This document shows, in pieces, positions 27,742 through 39,399 of a stretch of DNA of 64,000 bases. Each line of letters starts with the position of its first letter. Positions within the stretch are counted from its first letter, which is position 1. Source of the DNA: Hyaloscypha bicolor E (taxonomy: Eukaryota > Ascomycota > Leotiomycetes > Helotiales > Hyaloscyphaceae). Both the position numbers and the translations under genes were made by a program. The stretch is from positions 372,001 through 436,000 of the forward strand of contig NW_020194600.1 of assembly GCF_002865645.1 (NCBI RefSeq). Reading direction: 5' to 3'. Under the pieces are notes generated by a model that was not told the origin of the DNA, did not search any database, and saw only the letters and a program-made list of their open reading frames with translations.

Positions 27742-28383
27742 AGAATTAATTAAAAATAATTAAAGAAGGCTTAGAGAAAAGTAAAAGAAAAGGCTAGAAA
27801 ATAATAATAGAAAAAGTTATTATATATATAATTATTAGAAAGAAAAAGAGTATATAGTAATATAAAAAGGTTCTTTTATAGAAATAAAGAATTACCTAAA
27901 TTAATTACTAGTTTTTATACTAGTTCTAATTAGAAACTAGTATAACTAATTAATATATATTTTCAGAAGCCTATAAATAATCTCTAGGATCTTAGAAATA
28001 TTTATATAAGTTTCTTATATAAATATTTATTAAATTCTTTCTATATAGCTATTTAGGTTATTCTAATATAAGATCTAATAAGTAGGATTAATTTTATAGA
28101 ATAGTATCTTAGTACTTTAGATTAAGCTAATTAGAATACTCAGATCTTAAATGAAATTATAATTACTAGCTAGCTTCTATATCTAGAATATAATTACTTT
28201 TTTTTCTCGCTTATTTAGCCCTAATCTAATTAGATAATTTTTATATCTATTATTTAGATTATATTAGTAAAACTACTTCCTAAGATACTAGAAGTTTACC
28301 TTAATTAATTAAATAATTAATTAAATATTTACTAGAATAAATTAATAGATTTTAGGAATAAGATTCTAGAAAGAAGATATAAT

Positions 28384-28681
28384 TATAATATATATAAAGT
28401 TATATATAATTTAAAGGCATATAATAAACCTCGGATATTATAAGTATTAATTAGGGAAATTAGAGGCCCTCTTACTTTATAACTAACTATTATTTATATT
28501 ATAAGTATTAGACTTATAAATTACTAATTATATATATGTTATTAGGGCCTCTTATTTAGAAAGGGCTTCCCTAGATCTTATAGGAAGAATAGAGATTAGT
28601 TTTATACTAAATTTAATACTATAGTTTTATAATTTACTAATTTATTTTATTATCTTATTATCTACTAATAAATATCTTATA
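28384..28681 (+). repeat. 3' LTR of Gypsy-G1
   Basis: The LTR is 298 bp, in direct orientation with 13,049-13,346, with ends TATAATA and CTTATA. AAATAT follows at 28,682-28,687. Confidence 0.87.
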
Positions 28682-30692
28682 AAATATTATAAATAATATT
28701 AAAAATATAACTAATTATTTAAATAATTCAAGTTTAATCTAAAAAATAATATTAGTTTTAATTATTTTATTATTATTAATATTTTCTATATTTCTAATAA
28801 GTTTATATTTTATATTATTAATAAAGATATTTAATATTAAGCTAGCTAATAGTTCTAGAATATTAGTATAATATTAGATTAATAATTATTTAGGCCTCTC
28901 TAATTAGATTATAGTAAATATTAGAAAGTAATTTACTTAGCTTATAAATATTATAAGAACTAAAATTAAGATTATTTCTATAAAAGCTTATAACTTTAAT
29001 AAAATTATAAAATACTATTATAATTTAATCTAATATATTTATTTTATTATTATAACTAAAGTTAATAGAATTAATAAAATATTATATTTTAAATAGCTTT
29101 TAAGACTATTAATAATTTTATAAAACCTAATAATATTATTTCAATTCTTTTAGTTTATAGTATTTTATTTCAAATAACTAAATATAATATCTTATTATTT
29201 ATTATATTATAGTAATTAGTAGTATTTAAGAAAATAATAATAGAAATCTAGAAGTTTTAAACTAAATATTAAATTATAAATATTTTAGATACCCGAAATA
29301 GTTCTAATATTATTAATATTTATAAATTATTTTTGAATTCGAATATTTTTATTTAATATAAAAGAAATACTAATTAATCTAATAATTAAAATAAATTATA
29401 TAAGCTAATAGCTATTAATAAAAAGAATTATATATTAGCTTTATTATATAATAATATTATTTTCTATTTAATTTCTATAAAACTCTTTTATATAAAAAAT
29501 ATTAAGATTATTATTAATAGTCCCGAATTTAAAATTATTTCTAAATTTTATAATAAGACTAAAAGTAATATAAATATAATCTCTTTTACTACTTTTATTA
29601 TTTTACTAAAATATAATAAAAAAGCTCTTATAAAATTCCGGATATTATAGTATTTTTATAAAATAATAAACTATATAAGAATTTCTATTAAGTTAAAACT
29701 ACTAATTTTTTAGAAAAAAATATATTTAAAATTACTTTTAAATTTTAAATACTAAATTTTTTTTAATTCCCGGTTTATTAATAAAATCAAGAATAAAAAT
29801 ATAAAAAGAAAGTTTAAGAAATCGAAACCAGTTATTTAAGCTTATAATATTAATATAATTATCTATTATCTAATATATTAGCTAGAGAATTATCTTTAAT
29901 ATTACTATTATAATAATAGATATTATAAAATTATATTTATATAATATTTTATAAGCTTATATCTAATTAATAATCTTATTTAATTATAATTTTTATATTA
30001 ACTTATTTTATAAGTTTATTAGAAACTAGGAATTACTAGTTTAAAACTTACTATTTTTATTATATTAATAAGCTTTTTATAAAACAATTAATTTATAATT
30101 CTTATTTCTTTTATAATAAATAATTCTTTGGAATTATTAGCCTTTAAACTAATAATACTTTATTTATTAGAACTAATAATTTTATAAAAGCAAAATAACT
30201 AAAGCTTTAAGAGACTAAATTCTTAATTAAGAAATATAAATCCCTTATTTTTAATTATAATTTCAAGTTTAATAAAAATATTATTTATATAAATATTATT
30301 AGAATTACTTTTATATAGAAATATTAATATAAAAATCTTTGAATTATTTTTATAAAAAATATTACTATTATAAATAATAAAAGTACTATTTATTAAAATC
30401 TTTTTATTAAGAACTAATATATTAAAAAATATATTAAAAAAATATATATTATATTAGTTTATTAACTAAAAGCTTTATATAATTTATTAATTACTATTTA
30501 AACTATTAAACTTTTAGAAACTAATATAAATATATTTAATAAATATATTTAATAGTAAATTAAAAATATTATTAGAGAATTAAGATTTATAAAGCTAGTA
30601 AAGAAATTTTTATATTTAATTATTTTTATAAATATTTTATTTATAAATAATAGAGATTTCTTTTCCTAAATTAAATATATTCTAGTTCTAAT
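28682..30692 (+). mobile_element. Copia-C copy 1, fragment 2 (integrase and reverse transcriptase)
   Basis: Collinear with about 33,955-36,100 of copy 2. The RIP-aware translation follows a Ty1/copia integrase core (IFYISxKPxxxI, then a YLGPPN-like segment near 28,880-28,910, then the PVEAHNxxxxVERYH-type block) and the copia RT. It ends at CTAAT (30,688-30,692), the target-site duplicate for Copia-C copy 2. Copy 1 resumes at 37,001. Several small deletions relative to copy 2 are visible, for example around the RT near 30,000. Confidence 0.8.
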
Positions 30693-31003
30693 TATTAGTA
30701 TAACTATTTCTTTAGGAGTTATATATATAATTACGGGATACGAGATACGAGATATAAGTAATAGAATATAGGTAATAGAATATAAGTAATAGGATATAGG
30801 ATACGGGATATAATTATATAACCTCGTATTCTATTAGTAACTTGACTAGTAAACTAGATTCTTTTAGGCTTAATAGATTTAGAAATCATATATTAATACT
30901 ATAATACTATAATTCCTATTTCTAAATAATAGCTTTACTAACCTTATATAAATAGTACTTCTATACCTATATAATAGTATTATATATTCCTAGTAAACTA
31001 ATA
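30693..31003 (+). repeat. 5' LTR of Copia-C copy 2
   Basis: The LTR is 311 bp and aligns end to end with 36,690-37,000 but is far more mutated, almost entirely G-to-A and C-to-T. It contains the same short GGGATA/GGACATGGGCAAT-type tandem units, here converted to A/T-rich forms. Confidence 0.88.
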
Positions 31004-31549
31004 CTAATTAGTTAGTACTTATAAATCAGGAAGAATTAAGCTATACTTGTCTAAGATTTAATTATTTAGGGGCAAAGCCATTATTCTAGTTAAAGAAAAA
31101 ACAACTATTAATTCTATTACCTATAATTTAATTATATAAATAGGAAAGATACTTAATCTTATTAAGGCCTAATTATATTATATTAAAGAAGAGAATATTT
31201 ATTAGTCCTATTACTTATAATTCGGTTATATAGGTAGGAAAGGCATTTAATCTTACTAAGTACTAAAATAGTTAGTTATTTAATTATCCTATTTCATTTC
31301 TATTTAATTCCTATAAAACTCTCTTAAAAACTATCTTCTTTTAAATCCCTGGGGCTCTTAAGCTTTAGAACTATTAAGTTCTCCCAAAATCTCGATATTT
31401 TACTTCTTAAATTTCACTTCCTAAATTTCTTATTATAAACGAAATTTTTATCTCGAATATAATACCTATTATAAACTACTTACCTTATGAATTATTCTTC
31501 TTCTTATAAACCTACTCTTCTTATAAACTATTATACCTCGAACTAGATA

Positions 31550-34500
31550 TAAGCTTATAAAATATATAATAGCAGAATATACTATAACGAATAATTTCTT
31601 TATTAGATCTATCTAATCCGATTACTTTATAGATAATAATAATTTTAAGGAATTAGTAAGAAAATAGAGATATAGGATTAATCTAAACTTTACTAAGGCG
31701 GATAAGATAACTAAATTCTTAGATATTAAGCTATTTTAATATATTCTTTATAAAATAGTTAATAATAACCTTTAAAAGCTATTTAGATATAACTTTAAGA
31801 ACTTTACTTATTAAGGAAACTTTAATAAATTCGAATTCCCGGAAATACTATATTTATATAAGATTCTTTAGTATAGTAGCATATTTATATAATAGAATAA
31901 TAGTACTAATACTATTATAAATACCTTATATATTATTATAAAAGAGAATAAATAGTATATATAGTTAAATAAAGATATATTAGTAGCTAGACTAGATCTT
32001 ATTAAGAAACTAATCCTATTAGGCTTTATTACTCTTATAAAAAATAAGTACCTAGAACCTATTATTTTTAATATTCCTATACTATTATTACTTTCTTTAT
32101 TATTCTCTTTACTACTATATCCTATATCTCTACCAGATTTATATACTAGTATAAAAGCTCTAGAAATAAATAATATATTTCTATTATTACTATTACTATA
32201 ACTATATTCGAATAATTTCTAATTTCCTTTAATTATAAGACTTATTAGAGAAGTTACTAAGATCTATACTAAAAAGTAAAAGTATAATAGATCTAATAAT
32301 AATTTTAATTATAAACTTACTATTTTCCTTAATATTTACTAATATATAAAGCTTTTATAAAAGGTACTAATACGAGCTTTTCTTATTATACTAAAGGAAC
32401 TAGCTTAAGACTATTTCTATAATAACTAGCTCTTTTAATATATATATAAAAAGGCTTATATTAATATTTATAGTTTCTTTAAAGGCCCTGAATTCGAATA
32501 TCGAAATTTAGACAAGTAAAATACTACTATATTAGCTTCTATAATAGCTAAATTTCCAGAAAAAATAATATTTAAGACTATTTAATTACTAATTAATAAA
32601 CTATATTAATTATAATATAGTCTTATATCTAACTTGCGAAATACCAAATTCCTCTATAATAAAATTATTATCTCTTACTAAGGCTTCCGGACATATAAAT
32701 ATATAATCTCAGATCCTCTTATAAATCTCGGCTAGCTTATTAATAAGCTCTAGTTATTTATTACTATATATAAGAACAAATAATAAGCTAATCCCGAAAC
32801 TTTCTTTACTAATTAATAATACTATTCTCAGAATTATCTAAGCTATTATTTCTCCGGAAATTATTAATATGGATCTAGTTATAACTTCAGAACCCGTAAT
32901 AATTACTTCAAGCCCCGTAATTATAATAATTATATTCTAAAGTAATATTTTATATATAAGAAACCCGAATACTACTTATAGAAGCATATATTAGAGAAAT
33001 AAAAGACTAAGAAGGCTTGATTTAGGAATAGAAATATCTATTAGTTTAGATCCCGAAATACCCGTAATTTCAATAAATACTTTAGTAATACTTATATATA
33101 GTATATTACTAAAGCTAAAGGCAAAAAGAATAATAAAGGCAGTAAGAATAAACTAGTAAATAATACTTTTAAGGCTTTATTAGCAGAAACGAATAAAGAA
33201 AAGAAATACTACCCAGATTCTTATTTTACTTTAGTTAAAAGCTTTTTAGCTACTCTTACTACTCCTGCTTTACTAATAACTATAGCTAATATCCTTATAG
33301 ATAACCTTACTTTTCTTTCTCTTATATATTAGATAATAGGTAAAAACCATACCTTAGAGCCTATTAAATTCTTAATAAAAAATACTTAGACTTTTATAGT
33401 TAATAATATATTAAGATATAATACTTACTACTTTTATAGAGTTATAATTAATATTAGAGTCTCTAAATACTTAATTACTAGTTCTAACTAATTCTAAGCT
33501 CTCTAGTAAACTAATAATAGTATTAAACTTAATAAAATTACTAAAGGTTAAGTTAATATCTAGTTTAGTATTAGATCTATATTTTCTATTAGATCTATAA
33601 TAGTAAATATACTAATTAGGCAAGTATAATTCTATATTATATTTTTAAAGACTTTATTTTTACTTAGCTTAACTAATATAGACAAGCTAGGAATCTACTT
33701 TAATAATCTTACTAATTATCTTATTACTTTTACTAGAAAATATATACCTATAATATAATATTTCGGATACTTTTTCCTATTTTAAAATACTATACTATAA
33801 GGCTTTATTTTCGAATTCTTTACTTATAACCCCTATTTTCTTATAAAGATTAAATTATAATATCTATACTATTATTTTAGTTATTTATTTATTAGTAAGC
33901 CCCGAAATATACTAGAATAAGCAGGCTATAATATTAATATAAAAGCCCTTAAATATCTTATAAAATACTATAAGTAATACTAGAAATATAGCTAATTACC
34001 CGGATAATTTAAGTTTAACCTAAGAAATAATATTAGCTTTAACTACTTTATTATTATTAATATTTTCTATATTTCCGGTAAGCCTATACTTTATATTATT
34101 AATAAAGGCATTTAATATTAAACCGGCTAATAGCTCTAGAATATTAGTATAATATATATCTAGGATATACTTAAATAATACTAGATTAATAACTATTTAG
34201 GCCCTCCTAATTAGATTATAGCAGATACTAGAAAGCAGTTTACTAGTAAGAAGTTCGCTTAGCTTGCAAATACTATAGGAACTAAGGTTAAGATTATTCC
34301 CGTAAAAGCTTATAATTTTATTAAAATTATAGAATACTATTATAGCCTAATTTAATATATCTATTTTATTATTATAGCCGAAATTAACGGAATTAATAAG
34401 GATACTATACTTCAAATAGCTTTTAAAGCTATTAATAACTTTATAGAACCTAATAGTATTATCCTAATTCTTTTGGTTTATAGTACTTTATTTCGAATAA

Positions 34501-36500
34501 CTAAATATAATACCCTATTACTTATTATATTATAGTAATTAATAGTACTTAAGAAAGCAATAGTAGAAATTCAGAAGCTTTAAACTAGATATTAAATTAC
34601 AAATACTTTAAATACCCGAAATAGTCCTAGTATTACTAATATTTATAAACTATCCCTGAATTCGAATATTCTTATTTAATATAAAGAAAATACCGGTTAA
34701 TCTAGTAATTAGGATAGACTATATAAGCTAGTAGCTATTAATAGAGAGAACTATATACTAGCTCTACTATATAGTAATACTACCTTTCGTTTAACCTTTA
34801 TAAAGCCCTTTTATATAGGGAATATTAAGGTTATTACTAATAGCCCTAAACCTGAATCTGTTCCCGAACCCAATAGTAAGGCTAAAGGTAATACGGGTAT
34901 AATTCCTCTTATTATTTTACTAAAGTATAATAGAGAATACCCTTATAAGACCCCAGATATTATAGTATTTCTATAAGATAATAAATTATACGAGAATTCC
35001 CGTTAAGTTAAAGTTACTAGCCTCTTGGAAAAAGGTATATTTAAGGTTATTTTTAGATCTCAGGTACTAAAAAAAATACATATTTTTAACTCCTGGTTCA
35101 TTAATAAAATTAAGAATAAAGATATAAAAAAAGAGCTTAAGAAATTAAGACTAGTTATCTAAGCTTATAATAATAGTAAGAAATATATAATATTAATATA
35201 ATTACTTACTATCTAATATATTAACCAGAGAATTATTCTTAGTATTATTACTATAATAATAGATACTACGGAATTATATTTATATAATATCTCGCAAGCT
35301 TATATCTAATTAATAATCTTACTTAATTATAATTTCTATATTAACTTACCCTATAAGCTTACTAGAGAGCTAAATCTAAAGGACAATTCTATTCTAAAGA
35401 TTATAAAACTACTATATAGTATATTAGAAGCTAGGAACTACTAGTTTAAGACTTACTATTCCTATTATATTAATGAGTTCTCTATAGAATAATTAACTTA
35501 TAACTCTTATCTATTTTATAGCAAGTAATTCTTTAGAATTATTAGCCTTTAAACTAATAATACCTTATTTATTAGAACTAATAATTTTATAAAGGCAGAG
35601 TAACTAAAGCTTTATAAGGCTAAGTTCTTGGCTAAGAAGTATAAATTCCTTACTTTTAACTATAATCTCAAATTTAATAGAGGTATTATTTATATGAATA
35701 CTACTAGAATTACTCTTATATAGGAATACTAGTATAAAAACCTCCGAACTATTTCTATAAAGAATACTACTACTATAAGTAATAGGAATACTATTTATTA
35801 AAATCTCTCTATTAAGAACTAATATATTACCTAATATACTAGAGAAATATATATTATATTAGTCTATTAACCAGAAGCTTTATATAACTTATTAATTACT
35901 ACTCAAGCTATTAAATCCTCGGAAACGGATATAAAGGTACTCAATAAGTATATTTAATAGTAAATTAAGAATATTACCAGAGAACTAAGATTTATAAAGC
36001 TAGTAAAGAAGTTCTTATATTTAATTATTTTTATAAATGCTTTATTTGCAAATAATAGAGATCTCTTCTCTCAAATCAGATATATTCTAGTTCTAGTAAA
36101 TAGAACTAGATATACTAATATTATCTACTAGTTCTTTACCAAATACAAGAGAGTTACTAGAAGTATTCTAGCTTTGGAACTCTATAGTATAGCTTACGGT
36201 TTTAATATGAGCGCTTTAGTTAAATCTATAATTAATAGAGTACTAGAAATGGAACTACTACTAATTATCTATATAGATTCGAAGTCATTATATGAATGCC
36301 TTATCAAATTAGGTACTACTCGAGAGAAACGCCTAATAATTAACGTAATATACCTCTGCTAGGCATACGAATAACGAGAGATTACGGAAGTCAAGTGAAT
36401 TAAAGGAAAATCAAATCCTACCGACTCTATAACGAAATCAAAGCTATTAAACGCCCTTAAGCGCCTTATTAATACGAATACCATATAATTAGACGTAAAG
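31550..36500 (+). pseudogene. gag-pol remnant of Copia-C copy 2
   Basis: The least damaged copia coding region in the window, but still full of stops until about 36,060. Readable landmarks are a DTGAS-like protease site near 33,440-33,470, an LHRRFGH-like gag-pre-integrase segment near 33,870-33,900, KYLIKYY followed by a CQK-like zinc ligand region, the YLGPP block near 34,200, SRLVIQAYND-like and TIQRxSQR-like RT segments near 35,140-35,240, and the RNase H part below. It was probably a single copia polyprotein before RIP. Confidence 0.75.
36174..36362 (+). pseudogene. Ty1/copia RNase H fragment (Copia-C copy 2)
   Basis: This open 62-codon piece reads SIAYGFNMSALVKSII then DSKSLYECLIKLGTTREKRL, a clear match to the C-terminal RNase H domain of copia polyproteins (DSxSLYDCLVKLGTTxEKRL pattern, including the catalytic-site Asp of DSK). 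The frame continues past one TAG at 36,360 into REITEVKWIKGKSNPTDS-like sequence up to about 36,500, also typical. It lies in a patch of nearly normal base composition, so it was largely spared from RIP. Confidence 0.8.
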
Positions 36501-36689
36501 AAATGGGTCAAACGTAAATAGAGCGGGAAATAGACATATAAATAAGAGAATATATATAGAGATTCCCTTAGCGTCTGGCATCTGGGCATTTGGTATCTGA
36601 GTATCTGCCACTAGGCCGGATTAGGGAACTTGCATGCAATCGGAGAAAAGCACTATTTTCTGTTTTTCGCGTTTTTAGAAAGTTTCTAG

Positions 36690-37000
36690 TATTAGTACAG
36701 CTATTCCTTTGGGAGTCACATACGTAGTCACGGGATACGGGACACGGGACATGGGCAATGGGACATGGGCAATAGGACATGGGTAATAGGACATGGGATA
36801 CGGGACATGGTTATATGACCTCGCGTCTCATTAGTGACTTGACTAGTAAACTAGACCCCTTTAGGCTTAGCAGATTTAGGGATCGCATATTAATACCACG
36901 ATACTACAATCCCTACTTCTGAATAACAACTTCACTAATCTTACGCAAATAGCACTTCCATGCCTATATAACAGTGTCATGCATTCCTGGTAAACCAATA
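36690..37000 (+). repeat. 3' LTR of Copia-C copy 2
   Basis: The LTR is 311 bp and near-unmutated, starting TATTAGTACAGC and ending AAACCAATA, with CTAAT following. It holds a short minisatellite of GGGACATGGGCAAT-type units at about 36,733-36,808. Confidence 0.9.
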
Positions 37001-37499
37001 CTAATAAACGGAATTAGATATACTAATATTATTTATTAGTTCTTTATTAAATATAAAAGAATTACTAGAAGTATTTTAGTTTTAAAACTTTATAATATAG
37101 CTTATAGCTTTAATATAAGTACTTTAATTAAATTTATAATTAATAGAATACTAGAAATAGAACTATTATTAGTAGTTTATATAAATTCGAAGTTATTATA
37201 TAAATGCCTTATTAAATTAGATATTATTTAAGAGAAATATTTAATAATTAATATAATATATTTCTATTAAATATATAAATAATAAAAGATTATAGAAATT
37301 AAATAAATTAAAAGAAAATTAAATTCTATTAACTTTATAATAAAATTAAAGCTATTAAATACTTTTAAATACTTTATTAATATAAATATTATATAATTAG
37401 ATATAAAGAAATAAATTAAATATAAATAGAATAGGAAATAAATATATAAAATAGAAGAATATATATAAAGATTTCTTTAATATTTAATATCTAGATATC
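37001..37499 (+). mobile_element. Copia-C copy 1, fragment 3 (RNase H)
   Basis: Copy 1 resumes after Copia-C copy 2 and aligns with 36,080-36,590, including the RNase H segment around 37,190-37,260, with heavy RIP-type changes. It begins with the CTAAT duplicate and ends with ATATC (37,495-37,499), the target-site duplicate of Gypsy-G3. Confidence 0.85.
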
Positions 37500-37797
37500 T
37501 GTGAGGTATTTATTAGTAGGTAATAAGATAATAGAATGAATTAGTATATTGTGAAACCACAGTATTAAATTTAGTATAGAACTAATCTCTGTCCCTCCTA
37601 TAAGGTCCAGGGAAGCCCCCTCTAAATAGGAGGCCCCGATAGCATATATATAATTAGTGATTTATAAGCCTAATATATATAATATAAATAGTAGTTAGTT
37701 AGGATATTAAAGGGCTACCGAACTCCCTAATTAATACCCGCAATATCCGAGGTTCATTATATGCCCTTAAGTTACGTATAACCCTGTATATATTATA
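37500..37797 (-). repeat. 3' LTR of Gypsy-G3
   Basis: The plus strand starts TGTGAGG, giving the intact LTR terminus CCTCACA on the minus strand, and ends TATTATA. It is the best preserved copy of the 298-bp G LTR. The polypurine tract follows on the plus strand. Confidence 0.92.
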
Positions 37798-37803
37798 ACT
37801 ATA

Positions 37804-37813
37804 CCCCTCTCCT
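37804..37813 (-). other. Polypurine tract of Gypsy-G3
   Basis: The minus-strand AGGAGAGGGG lies seven bases from the inner edge of the 3' LTR. This is the expected place and composition for the primer of plus-strand DNA synthesis. The same site is T-rich on the plus strand in Gypsy-G2. Confidence 0.7.
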
Positions 37814-38300
37814 AGGATCTTGTCCCCAAGATCCATTAATCCATCCTAGTAAATATTTAATCGATTATTTATTTAATTAACATAAACTTCTAGTATCTTG
37901 GGAGGTAGTTTTGCTAATATAATCTGGATAATAGATATAAAAATCATCTAATTAGATTAGGGCTAAGTAAGCGAGAAGAAAGGGTAATTGCACCCCAGGT
38001 ATAGGGGCTAGCCGGTAATTACGATTTCGTTTGGGATCTGAGTATTCTAATTAGCTCGATCCAAAGTACTAAGGCGCTATTCTATGAAATTAATACTACC
38101 TATTAGATCTCGTATTAGAATAATCTAAATAGCTATATAGAAAGTATTTAATAAATATTTATATAAGAAACCCATATAAATATTTCTGAGGTCCTGGAGA
38201 TTGTTTATAGGCTTCTGGGAGCATACGTTAATCGGTTACGCTGGTTTCCGATTAGGACTAGTACGAAAACTAGTAGTTAATCCAGGTAGTTCTCTACCTC

Positions 38301-38307
38301 TATAAAA
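38301..38307 (+). promoter_or_regulatory. TATA box upstream of the Gypsy-G3 antisense ORF
   Basis: TATAAAA within CCTCTATAAAAGGACC lies 135 bp before the decayed start codon. It is conserved in Gypsy-G2 (17,786-17,792) and Gypsy-G1 (reverse, 27,874-27,880). Conservation in A/T-rich sequence is weak evidence alone, but the flanking GGACCTCTT block is also shared. Confidence 0.35.
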
Positions 38308-38436
38308 GGACCTCTTCGTATTACTATATGCTCTCTTCTTTTCTAATAACTATATATATAACTTTTTCTATTATTGCCTTCTAGTCTCTTTTTCTGCCCT
38401 TCTCTAAGTCTTCTTTAATTATTTTTAATTAATTCC

Positions 38437-38739
38437 ATAATATCTTCTTCTGGCTTTATTATCCGTTCCCGTAATAATAAGCGTAAAAATAACCTCGCAG
38501 CCTCCTTTCCTATTACTAGTAGATACTTGAAATATTTCAAGTATTTACTTATTAATCCCTTTACTTTATATGCCATAGTACCTGGCAAGAAGAATTATAA
38601 CCGTTATAATAAGGGTTCTGAGTCTTATATATTAGTAAGTTCTTTAGCTTTAATATCTATTAAAGCTAATGCGATTTCAGATTTCTTACTACTTATTAGA
38701 GGCTTGCCAGTTCTGGGAAGATACTATTATAATCTTTAA
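38437..38739 (+). pseudogene. Antisense ORF in the 3' region of Gypsy-G3
   Basis: This lies on the strand opposite pol, between the chromodomain end (about 39,570) and the 3' LTR. It is open from the decayed start ATA-ATA-TCT-TCT-TCT at 38,437 through 38,739. The N-terminus is basic (IRSRNNKRKNN), followed by KYFKYLLINPFTLYAI and SSLALISIKANAISDFLLL. A TATAAAA box sits at 38,301-38,307, about 135 bp upstream. Beyond 38,739 the same frame continues with only RIP-type stops to at least about 39,230. I recognise no family. Antisense genes between pol and the 3' LTR are known in some plant Ty3/gypsy lineages (Grande, RIRE2). A chance open frame is the alternative. Confidence 0.5.
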
Positions 38740-39399
38740 GAAATTTCTTAAAGTATATCCTGAATAGTATTATACTAATAAGGATAATACTATTAATTAG
38801 GTTTTCGAAGACTAGAAGAATACTAATAAGCTTCGGAATTCTTCTTCCCGTCTTAATAAGGTAGATAATAATACTACTTGGGTTAGTATCCTAAAGGTAA
38901 GTTTTTTCTAATATACTTAGGTACTTACTAATTCCTTAAAGAAATATTATAATATCTACCTTTAAGGCATTGACCTTATTACCGAGCTTACTACCGAGAT
39001 TACCAAGTAGTCTATTACTAGTACTTTAAATACCAATAATATAATACTTATGGCTATTTGGGACCTAACTTTAGAAGTTCGGGCTTTCCGTAAGGTATAT
39101 ATGGCAATTATAAGTTCCTTACTTATTCTTCTTAATATTCTTAATACTAATATTATTATAGTATAACTATATCCCGTTAAGAGATAAGCGGATTCCGGAA
39201 AGTATTAGCTAATTCTTTACTAAGTCCTAAATAGGGCCGGTATTTAGTATTCTTGCTTTAGGAATTAGGAATTTATAGGAATTAGAGTTTATTTATTTGA
39301 GATACCCGTAGCTAGTCTACCTATAATAAACCTTTCTTAATCCTGAACCCTTTTTCTAATAATTTAAATATAATTCTCGTAAGCCTTAATAAAACCCTG

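Larger units (their letters stand above)
13049..28681 (+). mobile_element. Gypsy-G1: chromovirus-type Ty3/gypsy retrotransposon, interrupted by Gypsy-G2
   Basis: Two direct 298-bp LTRs bound this copy (13,049-13,346 and 28,384-28,681). Without the internal Gypsy-G2 insertion the element is about 7.8 kb, the same as Gypsy-G3. The plus strand reads gag, protease, RT, RNase H, [G2], integrase, a chromodomain, then a 3' region with an antisense ORF. It is flanked by AAATAT on both sides (13,043-13,048 and 28,682-28,687). It disrupts Copia-C copy 1 between the gag-pre-integrase and integrase-core segments. All coding frames are broken by RIP-type stops. Confidence 0.87.
30693..37000 (+). mobile_element. 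Copia-C copy 2: full-length Ty1/copia retrotransposon nested in copy 1
   Basis: The 311-bp LTRs lie at 30,693-31,003 and 36,690-37,000, starting TATTAGTA and ending CCAATA or CTAATA (from TGTTxGT...ACCAACA). An exact 5-bp duplication CTAAT flanks it (30,688-30,692 and 37,001-37,005). The plus strand reads gag (about 31,550-33,100), protease (about 33,430-33,480), gag-pre-integrase (about 33,850-33,960), integrase core (about 34,000-34,600), RT (about 34,990-35,950) and RNase H (about 36,080-36,500). Integrase ahead of RT is the diagnostic copia order. Joining the flanks restores the copy 1 sequence, which proves the insertion. Confidence 0.92.

Noticed and set aside
36359..36780. Two overlapping minus-strand ORFs (76 and 70 codons).
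   Set aside because: They lie opposite copia RNase H and the LTR in the RIP-spared patch. The second is built on the LTR minisatellite.
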